Notes: generated from the letters alone by a model not told the origin. A DNA stretch of 47,258 nt from JAPUDQ01 sp964552765 (GCA_964552765.1 CAZKIA010000005.1:1-47258); one strand, 5' to 3'. Shown: positions 24,980 to 33,488, numbered from the stretch's first letter. A program made the numbers and translations.

Positions 24980-25789
24980 ATGGCTTTAGAAACAAATTTT
25001 ACTCCGCCCGAAAAAGCGGTTGCTGAAGCCGAGACCAAAAAACGTAATGAGCTGATAGATTGGTTTTCAGAGGTTGTCGATAAGGCAGTAGTTGGACTGA
25101 TCGTTAGTGGCTCTATGAGCTATGGGTATGATTATAGTGTTAAGGAGACTTCTGATGTGGATATGCAGTTGATTGTAACACCTGAAACAGTCAATGCACT
25201 CAAAGAGTTAGATATATTTGATGGTGAGGAGCTAGAAAAAGCAATCGCGGGATATTTAGCAGGTATTTATAGCCAGTTTAGTATTGTATTTGAGAAAAAT
25301 GGCGTGAATATGGAGTGTCATTTTTGGGATATGAAAGCGTTCATATCGGCGATAACGTATAAAACAGCCGAAACGAAGCGATTACGATCAAGTATAGATA
25401 CACCCAGTACTGATCATGGGTTTTCGTTTGAACGAGCGGAGAGTGTGAAGGATTTTTTTGGAGAGATCGTTAGTGAATATGCAGTTGGAGTATTTCCATC
25501 GTACCGTGAAGAAAATGGTGTACTGTATCTATGTCGTCCAATAACAAATATTTTAGGATTGCCACGAGTGGTTAAGTCCAGCGCTGAGTTGGATCAAGCC
25601 ATTGATCAGACATGGGCTGAAACGATCGAGGGGTTGATGACATTTGCTGATAATGGAACACTCGATTTAGGAACGTATAATATTGAAAACACCCTCCCAG
25701 GCAAGAACAAAATGCGCCAAGATGTGCTTGATGCTATACGAGAGAAAACAAAGTGCTGCCTCAGTGCTAGGGAAGTATTAATATCATAA
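24980..25789 (+). CDS. Nucleotidyltransferase-fold protein
   Basis: A 269-residue protein with the pattern of the pol-beta-type nucleotidyltransferase superfamily near residues 40-65: GLIVSGSMSYGY followed by SDVDMQLIV, giving the Gly-Ser and Asp-x-Asp signature. The remainder is helical and I do not recognise it. AGGAG stands seven bases before the ATG. It follows the solute-binding gene by 22 bases and ends two bases before the convergent gene. Which nucleotide or acceptor it uses is unknown. Confidence 0.65.
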   Translation: MALETNFTPPEKAVAEAETKKRNELIDWFSEVVDKAVVGLIVSGSMSYGYDYSVKETSDVDMQLIVTPETVNALKELDIFDGEELEKAIAGYLAGIYSQFSIVFEKNGVNMECHFWDMKAFISAITYKTAETKRLRSSIDTPSTDHGFSFERAESVKDFFGEIVSEYAVGVFPSYREENGVLYLCRPITNILGLPRVVKSSAELDQAIDQTWAETIEGLMTFADNGTLDLGTYNIENTLPGKNKMRQDVLDAIREKTKCCLSAREVLIS

Positions 25790-25791
25790 AT

Positions 25792-26937
25792 TTAATTCAT
25801 TGATTTCTTCATGATGATATCAGCATTATTAGCAGTTGATATTGCACTTAAACTATAATGTTGACAATTTTTTGCGGCTGTGGTGCAGCCTGAAGGGCTT
25901 GGGGTATAGGCATATTTTACGCCACCTGGGGCAATTAAAATAGATTCTTCAATTGCAGTATCTTGCCCTGGTTTGCTCAATTCGCTTAAGTTGCTTGGAT
26001 AAGCTGCGTTAACACTAAAGTACATTTCAAGGTGTACAGATATTGTTTGTATATTTGCTTTTGCAAGTGCGTTATTATCTGGACTTGATAGACTGTTGTT
26101 ATTTGAAGTAGGTGCAGAAGAGCTGCTGTTGGAGTCATCGACATTTAATGATTCCGGCATAAATACGAAACGGTCAACTTTTGTCTTGTTATCCTCATCT
26201 ACAAAAGAAATGCTAAGCATGTATGTAACACCGTCAGCATCAGTTACGGGATATGATAAAGTAGTTCCTTCAACGGATTTTTCTGGGGATGATGAGCTGC
26301 CTGTGGCTTGTATGTAGGCTTTTTGTTTGAATTTATTGCTTTCAAATTCGCCAGGAAGCTTAGTCAGCCTGTCTGCCACAGATTTAGTGCCACCCATGCG
26401 TGCCGAAATCCACTTTCCCCCTGAGTTGGGAAATGCCATTGCTTGCTCTTTGATGAAGTGTGAACTTGAAAGACTGTCTACACAGGCCTGGTTCGATTGC
26501 TTGGCGGCGAATGCAAAAGAGGCGTACATCTTTTCTAGTTCTGGCTTATTCGTACTTGCAAATGATGGAGCCGTACAGTTGAGTGCATTGCTCGATTTAT
26601 TATTGATTGCCAGAAATAATGCGACTCCAGCTGCTGATAAAATTACCGCTATAACAGCGACAATAGCTAATATCTTAAACTTTTTATTATTGGAAGATGA
26701 CCCAGCAGTAGATGGAAACATGGGACTTTGATCGAAGTTGCTAGAAGTGTCTACTGCGCCCTGCGATATGGACTGATCATCATTTAGTACGGTGGTTACA
26801 GGCTGTTGGGGCAATCCCCCCGCGGGTGAAGCATTCGACACAGCTGGTTCTGCATAGCTATTGTCCGTGACCCTAGAATTTAGCTGAGCATCTGGTGTGC
26901 TATTTGTTGATTGATTAGGTATATCTTTATTATCCAT
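25792..26937 (-). CDS. Membrane-anchored protein with pilin-like C-terminal region
   Basis: A 381-residue protein in three parts: a disordered Asn/Ser/Pro/Gln-rich cytoplasmic N-terminus (1-80), one hydrophobic segment (about 88-111, ILAIVAVIAVILSAAGVALFLAI), and an outer part with Cys-containing region, a Ser/Asn-rich linker near 275-290, then ANIQTISVHLEMYFSVNAAYPSNLSEL and a YSLSAI end. That last stretch resembles the head region of type IV pseudopilins, but there is no prepilin cleavage motif. Function unknown. Confidence 0.6.
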   Translation of the reverse strand: MDNKDIPNQSTNSTPDAQLNSRVTDNSYAEPAVSNASPAGGLPQQPVTTVLNDDQSISQGAVDTSSNFDQSPMFPSTAGSSSNNKKFKILAIVAVIAVILSAAGVALFLAINNKSSNALNCTAPSFASTNKPELEKMYASFAFAAKQSNQACVDSLSSSHFIKEQAMAFPNSGGKWISARMGGTKSVADRLTKLPGEFESNKFKQKAYIQATGSSSSPEKSVEGTTLSYPVTDADGVTYMLSISFVDEDNKTKVDRFVFMPESLNVDDSNSSSSAPTSNNNSLSSPDNNALAKANIQTISVHLEMYFSVNAAYPSNLSELSKPGQDTAIEESILIAPGGVKYAYTPSPSGCTTAAKNCQHYSLSAISTANNADIIMKKSMN

Positions 26938-27078
26938 TATGTATGTGCTTCTTTCTTCTTATAAAATTAGGCAACACAGCATTATGCATAATAAAGCATA
27001 AGGTATGTATAAATTAATTATTACATAGTTACAGAATTAAAAAAAGATTGGCAATAACAGGGCAAAAAATATTGTTCT

Positions 27079-27099
27079 TGGTGCACTGAAGAGGACTTG
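27079..27099 (-). repeat. Displaced 3' fragment of tRNA-Leu(GAG) (att-like)
   Basis: These 21 bases are identical to 27272-27292, the CCA end and T-arm 3' side of tRNA-Leu(GAG). The copy is not part of a complete tRNA. A 21-bp copy of a tRNA 3' end some 190 bases beyond the gene is the usual trace of integrase-mediated insertion, here reduced to a remnant. Confidence 0.7.
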
Positions 27100-27149
27100 G
27101 TCACGTTTCGCGACCCCCGAACTTCACGACTAAAAAGCATAGCTTTCAT

Positions 27150-27208
27150 CGGAAGATTCGTTTCCGGACTGCCACTGGCAGTCCTCATCTCCACGATCTC
27201 GATCGTGG
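27150..27208. repeat. Chain of hairpins next to tRNA-Leu(GAG)
   Basis: Three hairpins follow one another: 27150-27154/27162-27166, GGACTGCC/GGCAGTCC at 27166-27173/27177-27184, and CCACGATC/GATCGTGG at 27191-27198/27201-27208. The last shares sequence with the variable-arm region of the neighbouring tRNA. No gene covers them. Confidence 0.6.
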
Positions 27209-27230
27209 AACCTCGAGCCATTTTAATAAA

Positions 27231-27274
27231 CCAAAATAATAACTCTACGCATAAAGGTAGAGCTATTATTTTGG
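27231..27274 (-). terminator. Terminator of tRNA-Leu(GAG)
   Basis: Arms 27231-27248 and 27257-27274 are complementary over 18 bases with one G-U pair, loop of eight. On the minus strand the second arm ends in a T-rich run. Its inner end includes the encoded CCA of the tRNA. Confidence 0.85.
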
Positions 27275-27359
27275 TGCACTGAAGAGGACTTGAACCTCCA
27301 CGATCGCAATGATCACTAGCCCCTCAAGCTAGCGCGTCTACCAATTCCGCCACCAGTGC
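27272..27359 (-). tRNA. tRNA-Leu(GAG)
   Basis: Minus-strand cloverleaf with 7-bp acceptor stem (GCACTGG with one G-U), D-arm GGCGGAATTGGTAGACGC, anticodon stem CTAGC/GCTAG around loop TTGAGGG (anticodon GAG), a long variable arm as in class II tRNAs, T-arm GGTTCAAGTCC and an encoded CCA. All features of a functional leucine tRNA are present. Confidence 0.95.
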
Positions 27360-27360
27360 A

Positions 27361-27406
27361 TATATAAATTGTGTTATGTACGTATAGTTTACCGTCATCT
27401 CGGACA
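27361..27406. repeat. 46-bp direct repeat, tRNA-Leu promoter region (copy C)
   Basis: Identical to 27595-27640 over all 46 bases, and similar to 27460-27505. This copy lies directly upstream (minus strand) of the intact tRNA-Leu(GAG) and so probably holds its promoter. Confidence 0.85.
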
Positions 27407-27417
27407 CAGGACGCGCA

Positions 27418-27459
27418 CGTCTACGATTATTTACGTTCCACGCAGCCGCCACCAGTGCA
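27418..27459 (-). pseudogene. Broken 5' fragment of tRNA-Leu with D-loop insertion (copy B)
   Basis: On the minus strand the first 14 bases (TGCACTGGTGGCGG, 27459-27446) match the tRNA-Leu 5' end, then 21 foreign bases follow, then GTAGACG (27424-27418) as in the D-arm. Nothing of the anticodon or T-arm follows. A promoter-like repeat lies upstream. Confidence 0.65.
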
Positions 27460-27523
27460 TGTATAGTTTGTGAAATGTACCGTAAGTTTATCGTCATTAT
27501 GGACGCACAATATGTTATCAAGG

Positions 27524-27540
27524 GGCGGAATTGGTAGACG
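27524..27540 (+). repeat. 17-base inverted copy of the tRNA-Leu D-arm
   Basis: GGCGGAATTGGTAGACG appears here in the opposite orientation to the tRNA gene. Together with CGTCTAC at 27543-27549 it forms an inverted repeat. A transcript of the minus strand would carry 17 bases perfectly complementary to tRNA-Leu(GAG). Confidence 0.75.
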
Positions 27541-27542
27541 CT

Positions 27543-27589
27543 CGTCTACGAATTTATCGGGCATCGTTTCACGATGACCCGCCACCAGT
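27543..27589 (-). pseudogene. Broken 5' fragment of tRNA-Leu with D-loop insertion (copy A)
   Basis: ACTGGTGGCGG (27589-27579 on the minus strand) is followed by an insertion of 29 bases containing the hairpin CATCGT/ACGATG, then GTAGACG. The break lies at the same place in the D-loop as in copy B. Confidence 0.65.
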
Positions 27590-27594
27590 CTATG

Positions 27595-27640
27595 TATATA
27601 AATTGTGTTATGTACGTATAGTTTACCGTCATCTCGGACA
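27595..27640. repeat. 46-bp direct repeat, tRNA-Leu promoter region (copy A)
   Basis: All 46 bases are identical to 27361-27406. It lies upstream, on the minus strand, of the broken tRNA fragment A, so promoter and fragment were duplicated together. Confidence 0.85.
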
Positions 27641-27746
27641 TCACTCGCCAAGATATTATACTGTTTGTCACCTGAAATCCAAAATCAATATCTTGTTTAC
27701 TCTTGCGGTGTGGTATCATAATGGTAATGGAAAAACGGGGGAAAGC

Positions 27747-29396
27747 GTGAACAAGGTTGCATCGTATTTACAATCTCACATTAGCGGTGATGTATTAGCA
27801 GGGTCAAAGGTTCGTGACTACTATTCGCGTGATGGCAGTGTCTTATCTATGACACCGACGCTGATCGTGTATCCTCGCACAACGAGTGATATCCGGAAGG
27901 TTGCACGATTTGCCTGGCAGTTGGGAGAGAAAGGTCACGCTGTGCCAATCACGGCTCGTGGAAGTGGTACCGATACGACAGGGGCAGCGATCGGCAAGGG
28001 GATTATTATCAGTACACCAGCCCATCTCAACCGCATCCTTGAGCTCGATACAAAGCAACGGCTCGTTCGTGTTCAGCCCGGGCTTAATATCAAATCGCTC
28101 CAAGAGACATTGCATACTCATGGCCTATTCCTGCCAGCCTATCCTGTGAACTATATGTACTCAACGATTGGTGGTGCGATCGCCAATAATGCAGCCGGTG
28201 AGAAATCACAAAAATACGGCACTATGCTCAAATGGGTCGACAAGCTAGAGGTCGTGCTTGCAAATGGTGAGGTGATTCAGACAGGCAAGATCAGCAAAAA
28301 AGAGCTCGAGAAGCGTAAAGGCCTGCCGACACTCGAAGGTGCGATATATCGTGCAGTTGATGGCCTATCACTTGACCATTTTGATGCCCTTGATAAATAT
28401 TATGCAGACCACGAAGGCTTGGCACGTGACAATGTGGGGTATCGACTGCTTGACTGTGTCAACAAAGATGGATCTTGTGATCTCACCCCACTTTTTGTGG
28501 GCTCGCAAGGTACACTTGGTATTATCACGGAGGCAATTCTCAAGGTTGCACCATATACGCCGCGCAAAGATGTCATTATTGCTGCGTTTGACGACATGAA
28601 CAAAATGGCGCTGGCAGTTGATGAGATGTCGCTGCTCGATCCGAGTAGTATCGAGATGGTGGATCGAGGTTTGCTCGAGTTCGTAAAGAAAGAGCACGGC
28701 GCAAATGTACTCAAAGGAGTCTTTGACGATAGTATTGGCACGCCCGCAGCGATTATTATTGTTGAATTCGATGATGATGTAGCACGTAAACGCACAAAGA
28801 AAGCCAAAAGAGCCGACAAGATCATTAGCAGGTTTGCTACTGCTTCTATTCATACAAGTGACCCCGACCAAGTTGAAGCAATCTGGGCAGTGCGGGCTAG
28901 CACGCAGGCAATTATTAACCACGAAAAAGGTGGAGAAGCCGCTTTGCCAATTATCGATGATGTTATTGTCCCACCTGCGAAGCTTGAGGAGCTGCTTGGT
29001 ACTATTAACGAGCTTGCCGCCAAGCATAAAGTCACTCTCGCTACTTGGGGTCATGTTGGTGATGCAAACCTCCATGTCTTTCCGCTCCTTGACCTCAATA
29101 AGCTAGGTGATCGACAACGAGTATTTAAATTAATGGATGATTATTTTAAGGCTGTTATTCAAATGAAGGGTAGTGTGGCGGGTGTAAATAATGACGGTAG
29201 ACTTCGTGCTAACTATAGTGCTTTGCAGCTCGGTGAAGAATTGACCGATGTCTATACAGAGCTTAAAAAAGCTTGTGATCCTCACGGCATACTTAACCCT
29301 GGCGTGAAGTCTAAGGTACCCCTCAAACAGCTTGTTGACATGCTTGGCCATTCTTATTCCATGGTACGACTTGCCGACTACCTACCTCGTAGTTAG
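27747..29396 (+). CDS. FAD-linked oxidase (GlcD/D-lactate dehydrogenase type)
   Basis: A 549-residue flavoprotein with the FAD-binding PCMH fold (TPTLIVYPRTTSDIRKVAR, then ITARGSGTDTTGAA, then STIGGAIANNAAGEKSQKYG near 135-155) and the FAD-linked C-terminal domain with WGHVGDANLHVFPLL. It should oxidise a 2-hydroxy acid such as lactate or glycolate. No Cys-rich iron-sulfur partner is adjacent. The start is GTG at 27747, eight or so bases after GGGGGA; the longer reading frame upstream runs through tRNA remnants and is not coding. Confidence 0.88.
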   Translation: MNKVASYLQSHISGDVLAGSKVRDYYSRDGSVLSMTPTLIVYPRTTSDIRKVARFAWQLGEKGHAVPITARGSGTDTTGAAIGKGIIISTPAHLNRILELDTKQRLVRVQPGLNIKSLQETLHTHGLFLPAYPVNYMYSTIGGAIANNAAGEKSQKYGTMLKWVDKLEVVLANGEVIQTGKISKKELEKRKGLPTLEGAIYRAVDGLSLDHFDALDKYYADHEGLARDNVGYRLLDCVNKDGSCDLTPLFVGSQGTLGIITEAILKVAPYTPRKDVIIAAFDDMNKMALAVDEMSLLDPSSIEMVDRGLLEFVKKEHGANVLKGVFDDSIGTPAAIIIVEFDDDVARKRTKKAKRADKIISRFATASIHTSDPDQVEAIWAVRASTQAIINHEKGGEAALPIIDDVIVPPAKLEELLGTINELAAKHKVTLATWGHVGDANLHVFPLLDLNKLGDRQRVFKLMDDYFKAVIQMKGSVAGVNNDGRLRANYSALQLGEELTDVYTELKKACDPHGILNPGVKSKVPLKQLVDMLGHSYSMVRLADYLPRS

Positions 29397-29402
29397 GGTT
29401 GA

Positions 29403-30683
29403 TTAAGTAGCGAATGGTTGCGCAAAGGGTAGGCCAGGGTCAGCCTCGTTGATTCGCATAAGTTCATTATATTTGGCAACACGGTCACTGCGTGAGAGTG
29501 AACCGGTCTTGATCTGGCCGCAATTGAGCCCGACAGCAAGATGTGCGATAGTGGTGTCTTCTGTCTCGCCACTGCGATGACTCATGATGGTGCGCCAGCC
29601 TGCTGCTTGCGCCATTTTCACTGCCGCAATCGTCTCTGTGAGTGATCCTATCTGGTTTGGCTTGATAAGGATCGCATTGGCTGCTTGTTCGTCGATAGCT
29701 CGCTTGAGTAATGTCGTATTTGTCACCAGTAGATCATCACCGACAAGTTGAATCTTGTCGCCAAGTCTGCCTCGAAGTGTTTTCCAGCCTGCCCAGTCAT
29801 TTTCCGCCAGACCATCTTCGATCGATATGATGGGGAATTCACTTATAAGTTGCTCTAGCCATACAATCATTTCGTCACTTGTGAGCTGCTTTTGTTCGCA
29901 GCCGAGATGATACGCTCCATCACGGTAAAATTCACTGGCAGCAACATCGAGACCCAAAGCAATATCGCTACCTGGTGTATAGCCAGCACGCGTGATTGCC
30001 TCAACGATCATCTCGAGGGGCTCAGTATTGCCATGGGCAACGTGGGGCGCGTAGCCGCCTTCATCACCGACGGTAGTTGAATAATTACACTCTTTAAGTA
30101 CAGATCCAAGGGAATGAAATACCTCAGCGCCCATCTGAATAGCCTGGGCGATTGTTCGGGCGCTTTTACATATAACCATATATTCTTGAATGTCGGTGGC
30201 AAAGGCTGCATGAGCACCACCATTTTCAATATTCATCATTGGCAGGGGCAGAGATTGCTGTGGCGTTTGGGTCATTTCGGCAATGTAGAGGTGAAGTGGC
30301 TGGTTTTTGGCCGCTGCAACGGCTTTGGCAGTTGCCAGGCTGACCGCAAGGATTGCGTTGGCGCCAAGTGAAGACTTATTATCGGTACCGTCAAGAGTAG
30401 TCATAGTAGTATCAATCACTGTTTGATCGGCCGCATTATGCCCAATGAGAGCAGGGGCAATCTTGTCGTGGATGTTGGCCACGGCATGCATGACACCTTT
30501 GCCACCAAATGCATGATCACCATCACGGAGTTCAAGCGCTTCACCTGAGCCGGTGCTTGCACCGCTTGGTACTGCCGCTCGCCCCGTCGCCCCGTTATCG
30601 AGTATTACGTCGGCTTCAACGGTTGGGTTGCCACGTGAGTCTAGTATTTGTCGAGCTTTGATAGTTTTTATGTTGTATTCCAT
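29403..30683 (-). CDS. eno: Enolase
   Basis: Converts 2-phosphoglycerate to phosphoenolpyruvate. The 426 residues carry the full set of signatures: ARQILDSRGNPTVEADV, GASTGSGEALELRDGD, VGDEGGYAPH, ISIEDGLAENDWAGW, QLVGDDLLVTN, ILIKPNQIGSLTET and SHRSGETEDTTIAHLAVG. TACAAT ends seven bases before the ATG on the minus strand, so the mRNA is probably leaderless. It is convergent with the FAD oxidase, separated by six bases. Confidence 0.98.
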   Translation of the reverse strand: MEYNIKTIKARQILDSRGNPTVEADVILDNGATGRAAVPSGASTGSGEALELRDGDHAFGGKGVMHAVANIHDKIAPALIGHNAADQTVIDTTMTTLDGTDNKSSLGANAILAVSLATAKAVAAAKNQPLHLYIAEMTQTPQQSLPLPMMNIENGGAHAAFATDIQEYMVICKSARTIAQAIQMGAEVFHSLGSVLKECNYSTTVGDEGGYAPHVAHGNTEPLEMIVEAITRAGYTPGSDIALGLDVAASEFYRDGAYHLGCEQKQLTSDEMIVWLEQLISEFPIISIEDGLAENDWAGWKTLRGRLGDKIQLVGDDLLVTNTTLLKRAIDEQAANAILIKPNQIGSLTETIAAVKMAQAAGWRTIMSHRSGETEDTTIAHLAVGLNCGQIKTGSLSRSDRVAKYNELMRINEADPGLPFAQPFAT

Positions 30684-30711
30684 AGAGTCTATTGTACACC
30701 GAGTGAAATAT

Positions 30712-30733
30712 AAAAACCCATAGAAAACTATGG
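30712..30733 (-). terminator. Terminator upstream of eno
   Basis: CCATAG/CTATGG (30718-30723 and 30728-30733) followed on the minus strand by G and five T. It closes the membrane protein gene ending at 30779 before the eno promoter. Confidence 0.75.
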
Positions 30734-30778
30734 TTATGGTATTGAATGGAATACTCCCAGATGAAGCCTGTCAATGAA

Positions 30779-31273
30779 CTAATTAGTTTTTGGTTGCTGT
30801 GATTTTTTATAGCGATCAGATATAAATGCGCAGGCTAAAAAGATATATGCTGCTATAACCATACTGCCAAAATGTGCTTGTATAGAGACTCCTACGTCTG
30901 TGGGCACTGTGACATCTGGGAAGAGGTTTGAGTATCGCACAATCGAAAAAATCCCACGTGCCGAAAAAATAGCTAGTATCCAAAGTACTACTATACTACC
31001 TATTACTATCCGTGAGATTCTATTTGCTGTACCCTTAGGGCGACTACTGATTCGCTTATAAAATGGTGTCTGGAAATATGCATACAAAAGTAATAAAGCA
31101 ACGAATGTTATCACTGTCCAAATAGTGCCTATCCAGGCAGCAGGGGCATCTTTTGTGAAGGTTGCATACCATGTCATGCATCCTGCTATAAAAAACAAGA
31201 TGTAGCCAATTATCATAAAAAATGATCTGATAGGATGCTTTTTAGAAAGTGACGTTTTGGGATATCGTGACAT
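30779..31273 (-). CDS. Four-pass membrane protein, unknown
   Basis: A 164-residue protein with four hydrophobic segments (about 17-38, 48-66, 90-112 and 132-152) and basic ends (KTSLSKKHP at the start, RYKKSQQPKTN at the end), so both termini are probably cytoplasmic. No family recognised. GAAAG lies upstream of the ATG as a weak ribosome binding site. Confidence 0.65.
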   Translation of the reverse strand: MSRYPKTSLSKKHPIRSFFMIIGYILFFIAGCMTWYATFTKDAPAAWIGTIWTVITFVALLLLYAYFQTPFYKRISSRPKGTANRISRIVIGSIVVLWILAIFSARGIFSIVRYSNLFPDVTVPTDVGVSIQAHFGSMVIAAYIFLACAFISDRYKKSQQPKTN

Positions 31274-31298
31274 AGATTACTTTCAAATCATTCTGTAT

Positions 31299-31327
31299 AA
31301 AAAGCCTGTTCTGTCAGATGGGTTTTT
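31299..31327 (-). terminator. Possible terminator after tRNA-Val
   Basis: An A-run, an imperfect CCTG/CAG-containing stem with loop TTCTGT, and a T-run. Read on the minus strand it lies just downstream of the CCA end of tRNA-Val. The stem has mismatches. Confidence 0.5.
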
Positions 31328-31330
31328 ATA

Positions 31331-31407
31331 TGGTGGGCGCTGAGGGACTCGAACCCCCGACCCTCTCGGTGTAAACGAGATGCTCTAGCCAACTGAGCTA
31401 AGCGCCC
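31331..31407 (-). tRNA. tRNA-Val(UAC)
   Basis: Minus-strand cloverleaf: acceptor GGGCGCT/AGCGCCC, D-arm GCTCAGTTGGCTAGAGC, anticodon stem TCTCG/CGAGA with loop TTTACAC (anticodon UAC), T-arm GGGGGTTCGAGTCCCTC and encoded CCA. Confidence 0.95.
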
Positions 31408-31442
31408 GTGAGATATATTGTAGCATATAGAAAATCTATATT

Positions 31443-31529
31443 TGGTGCGCGAGAGAGGACTTGAACCTCCACGTTCGTAAGAACACTAACACCTGAAGCT
31501 AGCGCGTCTACCAATTCCGCCACTCGCGC
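31443..31529 (-). tRNA. tRNA-Leu(CAG)
   Basis: Minus-strand class II tRNA: acceptor GCGCGAG, D-arm GGCGGAATTGGTAGACGC identical to that of tRNA-Leu(GAG), anticodon loop TTCAGGT (anticodon CAG), long variable arm, T-arm GGTTCAAGTCC and encoded CCA. It is 35 bases upstream of tRNA-Val on the same strand and probably cotranscribed with it. Unlike the other leucine locus it has no duplicated fragments. Confidence 0.95.
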
Positions 31530-31667
31530 ATATATTGTAGGTTTAAATCTGCAAGCGAAAATTTACGTTATCCGCGTCAATACGAAATTATATCATACCT
31601 CTGTCATTGTGAGGATGAAAGTGCTATACTGATGCTCAAGAGGAAGCCACATAACGGCTTTATTTTT

Positions 31668-33488
31668 ATGACAGACGCCAAAAACATACGCAACATCGCG
31701 ATTATCGCTCACGTCGACCATGGCAAGACTACTCTTGTCGATGGTCTGCTCAAACAATCTAATACCTTTCGCGATAACCAAGCTGAAATGAGCCAAGACC
31801 TCATCATGGACAGTGGTGATCAGGAGCGCGAGCGTGGCATTACGATTACTGCCAAGCAAACCACGATTTACTGGCAGGATCTCAAAATCAATATCATTGA
31901 TACGCCAGGTCACGCTGATTTTTCTGGAGAAGTCGAGCGTACACTCAATATGGCCGATGGCGTATTGTTGATTGTGGATGCACAGGAAGGCCCGATGCCG
32001 CAGACGAAGTTTGTGCTGCAAAAAGCTCTGGAGCTTGGCCTCAAGCCTGTGGTTATCATCAACAAAATTGATAAGCCAGCTCGTCGGATTGAAGAAGTCG
32101 AGAATGAGCTAGCGGATTTGTTCTTGGAGCTCGCAACCGACGAGAGCCAGCTACACTACCCGGTGTATTTTGCAGTTGGTCGTGACGGAAAAGCCTGGAA
32201 AGACCTACCGACCACAATCGGCGATGAGGACGATTTGACCCCAGTTCTCGAGGCCATCCGAGACGAAATCCCCGCTCCATCTGTTGATGGCAATGGTTCT
32301 TTTCAGCTCCTTATAACTGCCCTGCAGTACGATAGTTTCCTCGGTAAATATGCTATCGGACGCATTGCTCGCGGCATCGCCCGCAAGGGTATGCCCATCA
32401 CGCTGATAAAAACTGATGGCACTACAATAAGCAGCAAGATCGAGAAGGTTTTTGTTAATCGCGGGCTGACTCGCGAAGAAGTTGATGAAGCGGCGGCTGG
32501 TGATATCGTGTCACTAACCGGTATCGCCGATGCGCATATTGGCGAGACGATTGCTGATCGTGAGAACCCTGAAGCACTACCCGTGTTAGCAGTTGAGGCA
32601 CCAACGATCAGTATGTACCTGGGCCCAAACACCAGCCCAATGAAAGGGCGCGAAGGTGAATTTACCACCAGCCGCCAAATTGGGGATCGCCTCAAAAAAG
32701 AACTCGAGACAAATGTTGCACTCAAAGTGAAGGCTGAAGGCATTGGATTTATAATTTCGGGTCGGGGCGAGCTGCACCTAAGCGTGCTGATCGAGGCGAT
32801 GCGTCGTGAAGGCTATGAATTTGAAGTCGGACGACCACAAGTTGTCACCATTACCGAAGACGGTGTGGAAAAAGAGCCTGTTGAGGAATTGTTGATCGAA
32901 GTTGCACCAGAATTTGTCGGGGTAATCAGCCAAGAAATGGGGATTCGACGAGCTGAGATGACTCGCCAAGAACAGACAAGTAGTGGCGCGTCACGCATGA
33001 CGTATATCATCACGACGCGGGCACTGATTGGTTTGCGTAACCAGTTGCTGACGGCGACCAAAGGTACGGTGATCATGCATAGCCTACCTCATGGATATCA
33101 GCCAGTTGGCCAGAAACTATCGTCGACACGCAATGGAGCGCTGATTGCATTTGAAGCCGGTACGGCTACACCGTATGCGCTTGAAAATGCCGAATCTCGC
33201 GGAGAATTATTTATCGGTTCTGGTGTGGAAGTCTACGCTGGTATGATCGTAGGACTTAACAATCGCCAAGAAGACCTCGAGATCAATGTCTGTAAAGCTA
33301 AGCACCTCACCAATATGCGCAGCAAATCGTCTGACGGTACGGTGCAGTTGACGCCATTTACTGATCTAAGCCTTGAGCAGTCGATTGATTTTCTCAATGA
33401 CGATGAACTGCTTGAAGTCACGCCAAAGAGTCTGCGTCTGCGCAAGCGCTACCTCGAAGCCAACGAGCGCAAGCGCCACGCTAAATAG
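31668..33488 (+). CDS. typA: Translational GTPase TypA/BipA
   Basis: A 606-residue ribosome-binding GTPase involved in subunit assembly and stress adaptation. G domain: AHVDHGKTTLVDGLL, RGITITAKQT, DTPGHADFSGEVER, INKIDKP. Then beta-barrel domain II, domain III and V elongation-factor folds and the BipA C-terminal domain (LTPFTDLSLEQSIDFL, LRLRKRYL). The ATG at 31668 is preferred (MTDAKNIRNIAIIAHVD); TATACT at 31625-31630 then gives a leader of about 30 bases with AAGAGGAAG as ribosome binding site. Confidence 0.97.
   Translation: MTDAKNIRNIAIIAHVDHGKTTLVDGLLKQSNTFRDNQAEMSQDLIMDSGDQERERGITITAKQTTIYWQDLKINIIDTPGHADFSGEVERTLNMADGVLLIVDAQEGPMPQTKFVLQKALELGLKPVVIINKIDKPARRIEEVENELADLFLELATDESQLHYPVYFAVGRDGKAWKDLPTTIGDEDDLTPVLEAIRDEIPAPSVDGNGSFQLLITALQYDSFLGKYAIGRIARGIARKGMPITLIKTDGTTISSKIEKVFVNRGLTREEVDEAAAGDIVSLTGIADAHIGETIADRENPEALPVLAVEAPTISMYLGPNTSPMKGREGEFTTSRQIGDRLKKELETNVALKVKAEGIGFIISGRGELHLSVLIEAMRREGYEFEVGRPQVVTITEDGVEKEPVEELLIEVAPEFVGVISQEMGIRRAEMTRQEQTSSGASRMTYIITTRALIGLRNQLLTATKGTVIMHSLPHGYQPVGQKLSSTRNGALIAFEAGTATPYALENAESRGELFIGSGVEVYAGMIVGLNNRQEDLEINVCKAKHLTNMRSKSSDGTVQLTPFTDLSLEQSIDFLNDDELLEVTPKSLRLRKRYLEANERKRHAK

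Larger units (their letters stand above)
26938..27746. other. Gene-poor region around tRNA-Leu(GAG): terminator, tRNA fragments, repeats
   Basis: Apart from the tRNA, this stretch holds a displaced tRNA 3' fragment, a chain of hairpins, an 18-bp terminator, three imperfect copies of the tRNA promoter region and two 5' tRNA fragments, listed separately. 26938-27060 is AT-rich, with nothing I can assign beyond the upstream region of the minus-strand gene ending at 25792. TTGTTT-18-CATAAT just before 27747 probably drives the FAD oxidase. Confidence 0.6.

Noticed and set aside
27531..27746. N-terminal extension of the FAD-linked oxidase
   Set aside because: It lies in tRNA remnants and repeats, has no likeness to the family, and a good GTG start with a ribosome binding site and promoter exists at 27747.
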